Assembly (NCBI GenBank): GCA_039707655.1
Contig: CM077672.1
Coordinates: forward strand, 456,174,390 to 456,238,389
Reading direction: 5' to 3'
Length of the DNA stretch: 64,000 nt
Origin: Elymus sibiricus
Taxonomy: Eukaryota > Streptophyta > Magnoliopsida > Poales > Poaceae
The position numbers and the translations under genes are program-made. The notes under the pieces are model-generated. The model did not search any database. It saw only the letters and a list, made by a program, of their open reading frames with translations, and had not been told where the DNA came from. Shown here one piece after another: positions 56,701 through 64,000 of the stretch; the stretch's first letter is position 1, and the number at the start of each line of letters is the position of its first letter.

Positions 56701-57933
56701 CGTTCGATGGTGGCCGTGGATGGCACGGGGGAGGCCGGAGTCGACCGCTACGACGATGGCAGGCGGCGGCCGGAGCACGGGGAGGGCGTAGGCGAGGCTG
56801 TGGTGCTCCAACGGCCTGCCCAAGGGGCGCTTCGGCCTCCTGGGAGTCCTAAGAGCACTACTGCGTGCTCGGCCATGGCGCTAGCAAGCTAAAACAGCGG
56901 CGGCGACGAGTCACGGCGGTGGAAGCTCACGGCTATGGCGGCGGCAAGGCGGGGCTCGAGCGCGAGGAAGAAAGAGAGGGGATCCAATGAGGAGCTCACC
57001 AAGGGGGGCTCAAGAAGGCCCGGCGAGAGCATGGGAGCAGCAGAGGAGCGGATCGACAACGGCGAACGGCGACGACCGAGGTTGGGGAAGAGCTCGGTCC
57101 GCTCGCTGTAGTGGCGAAGAGCTCGGGCGGTGGCGCGCAGGCGACGTAGGGGAGGCAGGCGGAGCTCCTGGACACCACGGCAGGTCGTGTGGTGGCCGGT
57201 GGCCGCGACGGCGAGGCAGCGCGGCGATGGCAGCATTCGGGAAGGAGCTCCAGATAGAGAAGAAGAGGGGGAGAGGGAAATGGGGGCTAGGGTTCGCTCC
57301 AGGGGAGCGAGGGATGCCTTATCCACGCGGGGAGACAGCGGGATGGCCGGCGCGTGGCCATCGGCGGCTCGGGTGCGCGCGGCACCGACACGCCAGGAGA
57401 GAGAGCGCGAGGAGGGAGACGACCAGCGCTGGGCTGGGCCGTGGGCGCTGTAGCACTTAGGCCCAGCCGCACAGTAGTGTTAGGCCTTTTTCTAATTTCC
57501 TTTTTTGTTTTATTTTTCCAGTAGCTACTTTGCCTTTTTTTCTTTCTAAATGACTTTTGTAAAATGTAGCACTTGTCTCAATAAATGACATGCAATATTT
57601 CCCACTGTCACAAAAAGTTTGGGAATTATTTGAGTTCATTTGAATTTTGCTTTATTAGAATTGATTTAAATAGGCTGTTTTAAGGTACTGTTTTTGGATG
57701 TTAGGGTCAAATTTGGAATTCAATTAATATTGGTTTTATTTTTATAATTGCTTTGGGAATTTTTGCAATATTATGAACATTTTTTTTGTTGTTTGAAGAA
57801 ATAATTATTTGACTTGATATTTGAATTTGAATTTGAATTGTGTTTGAACCAAAGTGGCAATTAGCAAGGTTAACATGATGACATGGCAACTTAATAAGGG
57901 AGTAACAGTACTTCATTACATGGGGGTGTTACA
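53798..57933 (-). repeat. Element E, 5' LTR (4136 bp)
   Basis: It is closely similar to 44631-48726 over its full length, with scattered substitutions and small indels such as a duplicated GTACACAG at about 56223-56245. Confidence 0.93.
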
Positions 57934-57938
57934 TAACT

Positions 57939-58513
57939 ATGGACCTGAAGATCTGTGGTAAACTACTCACGCTTCATCGGAAGGACAGCAAGGTTGATGT
58001 AGAGCCCCTCCGTGATCGATTCCCCCTCCGGCGGAGCACCGGAGAAGGCCTCCAGATGGGATCTCTCGAGAACAGGAGCTTGCGGCGGCGGAAAAATTAT
58101 TTCGTGGACTCCTCTGTTGGTTTCCCGATTTTTGGGAATTTATAGTGGTGGAATTAGGTCAAAATAGTCAGAGGTGGGCCCACGAGGCACCAGGGCACGC
58201 CTGCCCCCCCAGGCGCGCCCTGGTGGCTCGTGGCCACCTCCAGGGTCTTCTGGCCTCCTCCCGAAGCTTCTAGTGTTTATCTTGTCCAGAAAAAAATCTC
58301 CAAAAAGTTTCGTTGCATTTGGACTTCGTTTGGTATTGATATTCTATAAAACCAAAAACTGGCAGAAAACAGCAACTGGCACTGGGCACTAAGTTAATAG
58401 GTTAGTCCCAAAAAATGATATATAATTGCTACAAATGTATATTAAAACATCCAAGATTGATAATATAACAGCATGGAACAATCAAAAATTATAGATACGT
58501 TGGAGACGTATCA
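57939..58513 (-). repeat. Solo LTR G, second part
   Basis: It continues 43643-44630 after the TAACT repeat and ends GTTGGAGACGTATCA. Hairpin arms at 58181-58203 and 58210-58232, with the reverse TATA (ATTTATAG, about 58138-58145) on the expected side. Confidence 0.9.
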
Positions 58514-61482
58514 GCGTACTCTGAACGTCGGGACCCCTCTACCGCCGCCCAAACGTCGTCCTCGCGACACCACACCATGTCCACAGCGCTGCTCGACCTC
58601 TCCTGAGTCCACGCCACCCCTCTGGACCCCTCTCCCCTTCCTCTTTCCTCTCTGGCGCGCCACGCCGCCCCACGTGCCCGTGGCCGTCGTCGCCTTGCCC
58701 CTGTCTTCTTCCTCCCCGCGGCATCTCTGGCACTCCACTACCTCTCTCCCATCGCCATCCACGCCTGCCCGCGTGCGCACGCGTACGCGGTCGTGCCAGA
58801 GCATCGTTTGCTCGCCCGTGGCGGCACCCGGTGAGGGCATCGCCGCCTCGGCTATTTAAGCCACCCCCGAGCCCCCTCGACCTCATCAACCTCCTCACCC
58901 CTTACCTAGATGTCTTCCCGACCACCCAACCGAGCTCGAGGAGCCCTCCTCGACCGCCATTACCGCCATGGCCGTCGCCGTCCTCGGCCTAAATTCGGGC
59001 AAGCCCGAGCCCTACTCCTCCTCATTCCACCACCATGGAGCGCCGTGCCAAACTCCGGCCGAAGCCGCCGTCCACCGCGGCCAAAGTCCCGCCCCCTCCC
59101 GCACTCCCCGACGCGTTTGACACCCTCAGGCAGGTGCGCCTCCTCGCCCCGAGCCCGCCGATGGCCGGAGCTCGGCCGGAGATGGTCCGAGTCGTCGGGC
59201 AAGCGCCGGCGGGCGTGCGTCCCTCCTCTGCATTGTGGGCGAGAGAGAGGTTGAAGACGCTGACTTGGCCAGGCGGGCCCCACCATCCACTCGACCCCAC
59301 CGGTCAGCCACAGTGCGGTGTTGACCCCAGGCCTACGTGCTTTTTAAGTGGATGCGTATTCGGTCAAATATGTTTTCCGCTAATGAAAGCGTACTCCCGC
59401 CCAGCCTCTGTCTGGAATGCGTTTTCCCGCGGCAAAAACGTATTCCCTGAAAGGCGCTTTCTGTTTTCAGCCGCCGGCGCCGAAACGGTTATATTGTGAA
59501 CGTTCACCTGTTAGCAGCAGAAATGGACAGATTTTATTTGTTTTTCTGCCTAACGAACGAACGGCCACAACTTTTTAACCATGACTCCGATTCAGGTAAT
59601 TCCAAAGCCCACGTTCTCAGTTCGTCGAGCCCGTTCCGATGGTATCATTTTCACCATGCTGTAACATTCTGAAAATGACCATTTTTCCCTTGCCCTTAAA
59701 CAGCCCCCTTTGAGAGGGAAACATTTCCGGCAAATTTTTCCGCAAGTGCCTCGCACTTCTTCCCAGTGAATCCTTCATCCCCAGGCAAGCCATAACAGCC
59801 ACTTACATGATGGCCTTGCAGTAGCCATGGTTTCCACTTGAATATTTAAATGATTGTTTGCTCATTTAATTATTTTGTGAATAATATATGTTTGTGAATC
59901 CATGCTCGTTCGTATGCCATGTTCATTTGCATCTAGTAAGTTAAAAGATTAATTGCTAGTGTTATATCATGTTTTATCCTTGTAATTAATGACATGCTCA
60001 TATGGATGGTTTGCTATGAAACTACTTGTGATATTCATGATCATCGTGAGGCTATCCTCATTTGCATCCTGTAGAATAAAAGAGTTATCATTGTTGATGT
60101 TATGTTAAATGGTTATGTTTCCCATCCATGTTTATGTTGATATCAGACTCATATGCATGTTATTTTATTGTGACTCAGCTCATCACCATTCAAGTTAAAC
60201 CTGACATTAATCGAACTTGAACAAATTTGTTGGCTAGGTCATGGTGCCACCGAATCGAGCTCACCAGTGCAACCACACTTGCCTGGATAGGGAGGCCCTA
60301 ATGCGGTCTATTGTCATGCCTCTCGTCGATGCCTCTTACTAGGGAAGGTTATGGGTGCGCGCTACCCTGATCAGGTAGGCGGCCATAGCCTTGTGTGCCT
60401 GAGTTTTACGTTACTGAGGTCCCCGTTTGGGACGTTGTTTTTGTTTGGCCACGACGGTGGCAGCCACAGAGGTGGCGGATGTCACGAGTTGACATCGGGG
60501 CCACCCATGACCTAGCCCAAAGGGGAGTTTGTCAGAGTGGCCGGGAGAGTGTCATGCAATAGATTGGTTTTGTCAGAATGTCGTTGGTCCACCTGAATGG
60601 GAGCACGAGGCCATGAGTTCCGTGGTGTGGGTACAGTGTACTAACCTCTGCAGAGTGTATAATCTATCGATAGACGTGTCCTCGATCATGGACACAGTTC
60701 GTAGTAGGTCACACTATGGGTCAACAGTAATAATAATCTGAATAATAACAACCCCGGTTCGATGAGAAAAGAAGTTGGTTGATCTTTATGTGGTCACGAG
60801 ATGATCACGATGATGATGGTTGATCATGAGGTGATCGTGTGAAGATCACAATGGTAAGAAAGATTGATACCTATAGTGGTTACGTGATAACCTCCGAGCA
60901 AAGTAAGTTGGTCCGTGAGACCTTAAACGTCGACCCCCTTGCATGCTAGTGCTAGTATCATCATGTTCATATCATGAGTGACATGTACATGCCATGCTCA
61001 CTCCCCTATTGATTCTAGTAGTATCATGCTCATCAACGATAATTAACCTGTAAATGCCAAGCTGTTGTTTGTCTTGATTGCTTTGGTTGCTGTGAGCTTG
61101 CGAGTACATTCAAAGTACTCACCTGGCGTGTCATGCCAGATTTCAGGTAATGCCGTGATTGATTGTCTGTCGAGGATACCGAGGTTGCGCTCTAGGATGC
61201 GTCCCAGCCAGAGTCCCTGCGGAGTGGAGTTCATCATCGTCGTCGTTGTTCCGCTGCTAGAATTTGTTCCGCTTCGAGATGTTCCGCTGCTAGCATAGAG
61301 CTATCGTAGTAGGTGTAGTGTCGCCATGCCGATGTAATTCTTTGTTATAATGGACCCTTGTACCCCAATTATTTGTAATAAAGAGCTGATTCGTTCAATG
61401 CCAAGCAGCGCCGTATTCCAGAAGACTTGATCTCTGGGCTGGAATACGGGGTGTTCCGGTCTCTCTGAGCCGGGGTGCCACA
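58514..61482 (+). repeat. Element B, 3' LTR, second part
   Basis: It resumes the LTR at the position matching about 26830 and runs to GGGGTGCCACA at 61482. Relative to the 5' LTR it lacks about 60 bp near 59038 and about 20 bp near 59988. Confidence 0.92.
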
Positions 61483-61487
61483 CACAC

Positions 61488-63632
61488 CTCTATTTACTTA
61501 CAACTCAACATTACAACTCGATACTAGAACAAAATATGACTCTATATGAATGCCTCTGGCAGTGTACCAGGATGTGGAATGATGCTAGCATAACATGTAT
61601 GACAATGATGAATGGTGGCTGAGCCACAAATACTATGTCAGCTATATGATCATGCGAAGCAATATGACAATGATGATGTATGTCATAAAAACGGAACGGT
61701 GGAAGTTGCATGGCAATATATCTCGGAATGGCTATGGAAATGCCATGATAGGTAGGTATGGTGGCTGTTTTGAGGAAGATATAAGGAGGCTTATGTGTGA
61801 TAGAGCGTATCATATCACGGGGTTTGGATGCTCCGGCGAAGTTTGCACCAACTCTCGATGTGAGAAAGGGCAATGCACGGTACTGAAGAGGCTAGCAAAT
61901 TGTGGAAGGGTGAGAGTGCGTATAATCCATGGACTCACATTAGTCATAAAGAACTCACATACTTATTGCGAAAGTCTATTAGCCCTCGAAGTAAAGTACT
62001 ACTACGCATGCCCCGAGAGGGATAGATTGGTAGGACAAGGTCCATCGCTCGTCCCCGACCGCCACTCATAAGGTAGACAATCAATAATAAATCATGCTCC
62101 AACTTCTTAGCATAACGACAGATCATACGCGCATGCTTCGGGAATCACAAACCTTAACACAATTATTCATAATAAACCACAATTATCTACTAATACATCC
62201 CCCATATTACCATCTTAATATCGCAAAACTATTGCAAGGAATCAAATTTATCATATTCAGTGATCTACATGAAAGTTTTTATTATATCCTTCTTGAATAC
62301 CTATCACATCAGGACCAAATTCATAACCCATGCATATTACCATTGCTATCATGCGACTCTCAGAAAGATATAAGTGAAGCATGAGAGTGCAACTATTTCT
62401 TTAAAATATAACCACCGCCGTGCTCTAACAGATATAAGTGAAGCACTAGAGCAACTGCCTAGCTCAAAAGATATAAGTGAAGCACATAGAGTATTCTAAC
62501 AAATCACGAATAATGTGTGTCCCTCTCAAAAAGGTGTGTTCAGCAAAGATGATTGTGACATACTAAAAAGCAAACAAAAGCAAACAAACTATTTCACAAG
62601 ACGCTCCAAGTAAAACACATATCATGTGATGAATAAAAATATAGCTCCAAGTGAGTTACCGATAGATTGTAGACGAAAGAGGGGATGCCTTCCGCGACAT
62701 CCCCAAGCTTAGACGCTTGAGTCTTTCTTCAATATTACCTTGGGGTGCCTTGGGCATCCCCAAGCTTAGGCTCTTGCCACTCCTTATTCCTTTATCCATC
62801 GTAGTCTCACCCAAAACTTGAAAACTTCAGCACACAAAACTCAACAGAAACCTCGTGAGATCCGTTAGTATAACAAATAAATCTTTAACTCTAGGTACTG
62901 TTGTAAATTGATTCATATTTAATATTGGCATAATGCTACTGTACTCCAACTTCTCCATGACTCATACCCCCCGATACGATCCATAGATTCATCAAAATAA
63001 GCAAACTATGCAACAAAAATAGAATCTGTATAAAACAGAACAGTCTGTAAAGACCTATTTAAAAGCCATACTTCTGTAACTCCAAAAATTCTGAAAAATT
63101 AGGAAAACGTAAAAAATTCATATACCAATACTGTGTAAAAATTTCAGATTTTTCTGACGCTACAGTACAGAATTAAAATCCAGCACTGGACGCAAAACTT
63201 TCTGTTTTCCAAACAGCATCAATTATACTATCATCAACATCATCCCAAAGGCATTACTTGGCACAAACACTAATTAAAACATAAAAATACAATCATAACA
63301 GAAGCTATAATTGTGCAAACACTCAAAAACAGAAGGTAAAAGCAAAATTTTATTTTATTCATTGGGTTGCCTCCCAACAAGCGCTATTATTTTATGCCCC
63401 TAGCTAGGCATAATGCATAGTTTCAAGTGTTGTCATCCTTAGTCTCCAACTCCTCAATCACACATCCATTTTTTCTAGTAGATTTAACATAGGTGTTTTT
63501 CATCATCACACTTCTAGGCACAAAATCAAGAATTTTACTTTTATGAATAGGTTCCTTAATCATATCAATGAAAGTGGGGTGCACACTAATCATTTTAAGA
63601 TCTTCGTTCCCTTTACTAAAGTGGCACCCTTG
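61488..63632 (-). mobile_element. Element A, internal region, 5' part
   Basis: It continues 24539-25498 beyond element B. On the minus strand it holds the same landmarks as F: AGCGCTTGTTGGGAGGCAACCCAATG-type sequence (63360-63385), two PPT-like copies (62698-62712 and 62754-62769) and ATATAAGTGAAGCA repeats (62371, 62431, 62468). It is longer than F. It is cut at 63632 by element H; its 5' LTR is outside the window. Confidence 0.85.
63423..63632 (-). CDS. Element A ORF, C-terminal fragment
   Basis: About 69 residues in frame, ending in a stop at 63423-63425: GCHFSKGNEDLKMISVHPTF onward, with a lysine-rich middle and an acidic end (CVIEELETKDDNT). The upstream part is cut by the Angela-type LTR at 63633. 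No domain is recognised; the position corresponds to the unknown ORF of element F. Confidence 0.45.
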   Translation of the reverse strand, partial: QGCHFSKGNEDLKMISVHPTFIDMIKEPIHKSKILDFVPRSVMMKNTYVKSTRKNGCVIEELETKDDNT

Positions 63633-64000
63633 TGTTGGGGAACGGAGCATGAATTTCAAAAAAAAATCCTACGCTCACGCAAGATCTATCCATGGAGATG
63701 CATCGCTACGAGAGAGGAGAGTGTGTCTACGTACCCTCGTAGACCGTTAGCGGAAGTGTCTCACGACGCGGTCGATGTAGTCGAACTTCCTTCGGGATCC
63801 ACCGATCGAGTACCGAACGTACGGCACCTCCGAGTTCTACACACGTGTAGCTCGGTGACGTTCCTCGCCTTCTTGATCCAGCAAGACGTCGAGGTAGTAG
63901 ATGAGTTCCGTCAGCACGACGGCGTGGCGACGGTGACGGTGAAGTGATTCCGGCAGGGCTTCGCCTAAGCTCTCCGAAAATATGACCGGGGTGGTAAACT
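63633..64000 (+). mobile_element. Element H: Angela/WIS/BARE-type copia LTR, start only
   Basis: TGTTGGGGAACGGAGCATG, CCTACGCTCACGCAAGATC, CTACGAGAGAGGAG, TACGTACCCTCGTAGACCG, ACCGAACGTACGGCACCTCC and TTCTTGATCCAGCAAGACG follow the start of the well-known Triticeae Angela/BARE LTR. The window ends inside it. The base run before it is CCTTG (63628-63632), the expected 5-bp target repeat. Whether it is a full element or a solo LTR cannot be seen. Confidence 0.88.

Larger units (their letters stand above)
44631..57933 (-). mobile_element. Element E: Tekay-clade chromovirus (Gypsy), 13.3 kb
   Basis: Long LTRs (44631-48726 and 53798-57933) flank gag-pol with a C-terminal chromodomain. The 5-bp target repeat TAACT is perfect (44626-44630, 57934-57938). 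On the minus strand the order is LTR, primer site TGGTATCAGAGC, gag, protease, RT, RNase H, integrase, chromodomain, PPT, LTR. It inserted into solo LTR G. The coding region has many stops and frameshifts. Confidence 0.95.
25499..61482 (+). mobile_element. Element B: Sukkula-like LARD (non-autonomous LTR element) with nested insertions
   Basis: LTRs of about 4.4 kb begin TGTAACACCCC and end GGTGCCACA; the target repeat is CACAC (25494-25498 and 61483-61487). After removing nested elements the internal region is about 3.05 kb (29878-31697 and 41120-42347) with no gag or pol. Long LTRs with a short non-coding interior and an initiator-Met primer site are the features of LARDs, of which Sukkula is the Triticeae type. 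The interior carries two hidden minisatellites. It inserted into element A and was later hit by C in the interior and by G (with E) in the 3' LTR. Confidence 0.88.

Noticed and set aside
61595..62071. A 158-codon plus-strand frame
   Set aside because: It is antisense within the interior of element A, a known-type non-coding retrotransposon region.

Overview
The window is plant nuclear DNA, and it looks like a grass of the wheat/barley tribe (Triticeae). The signs are long nested LTR retrotransposons of Athila, Tekay/LARD and Angela-BARE type, Stowaway and other small inverted-repeat elements, a GC-rich intronless phosphate-transporter gene, and a nuclear copy of plastid DNA. There is no bacterial content. 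Only one gene looks intact: a PHT1 high-affinity phosphate transporter on the minus strand (6792-8405). One F-box gene (602-1120, minus) is cut off by a copia retrotransposon.

Layout. 1-601: 3' end of a copia element (RNase H, polypurine tract, short LTR). 602-1120: broken F-box gene. 1121-4188: AT-rich non-coding DNA with small inverted and degenerate tandem repeats. 4189-6640: an old dispersed duplication (4189-4790 and 5806-6640) with three small inverted-repeat elements in it and a dead copia reverse transcriptase between the copies. 6692-8580: the PHT1 gene with a strong hairpin in its 3' flank. 9474-12852: a second old duplication, whose second copy has collected a SINE, a poly(A)-tailed retroposon and tiny retroposition footprints. 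12853-15895: a second SINE, a solo LTR with perfect target duplication, and unassigned DNA. 15896-16368: plastid-derived DNA with trnS-GGA and a group II intron fragment.

From 16371 to the end almost everything is one nest of retrotransposons. Element A (minus, Athila-like non-autonomous) is the outer host. Its 3' LTR was split by F, a relative in the opposite orientation (17780-24434, target repeat GTTAG). Its interior was split by B, a Sukkula-like LARD (25499-61482, target repeat CACAC). B's interior contains C, an Athila element with pol (31703-41114, target repeat GATAT), which itself contains D, a reverse-oriented relative. B's 3' LTR was split by solo LTR G (43643-58513), which was split by E, a 13.3-kb Tekay chromovirus (44631-57933, target repeat TAACT). 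A is finally cut at 63633 by an Angela/WIS/BARE-type copia LTR (H).

The elements probably form mobilisation partnerships. B has no visible proteins but shares its LTR terminus, primer site and a pre-PPT motif with E, which has gag-pol. A and F share the start of their LTR with C, which has Athila pol. All visible pol frames now carry stops or frameshifts. The most interesting shared signals are a GC-rich hairpin placed just upstream of TATA boxes (also found inside C, before a small extra ORF) and a CTCGAGGACGAG-like motif at a fixed 22-23 nt from the 3' LTR in five elements of two lineages.
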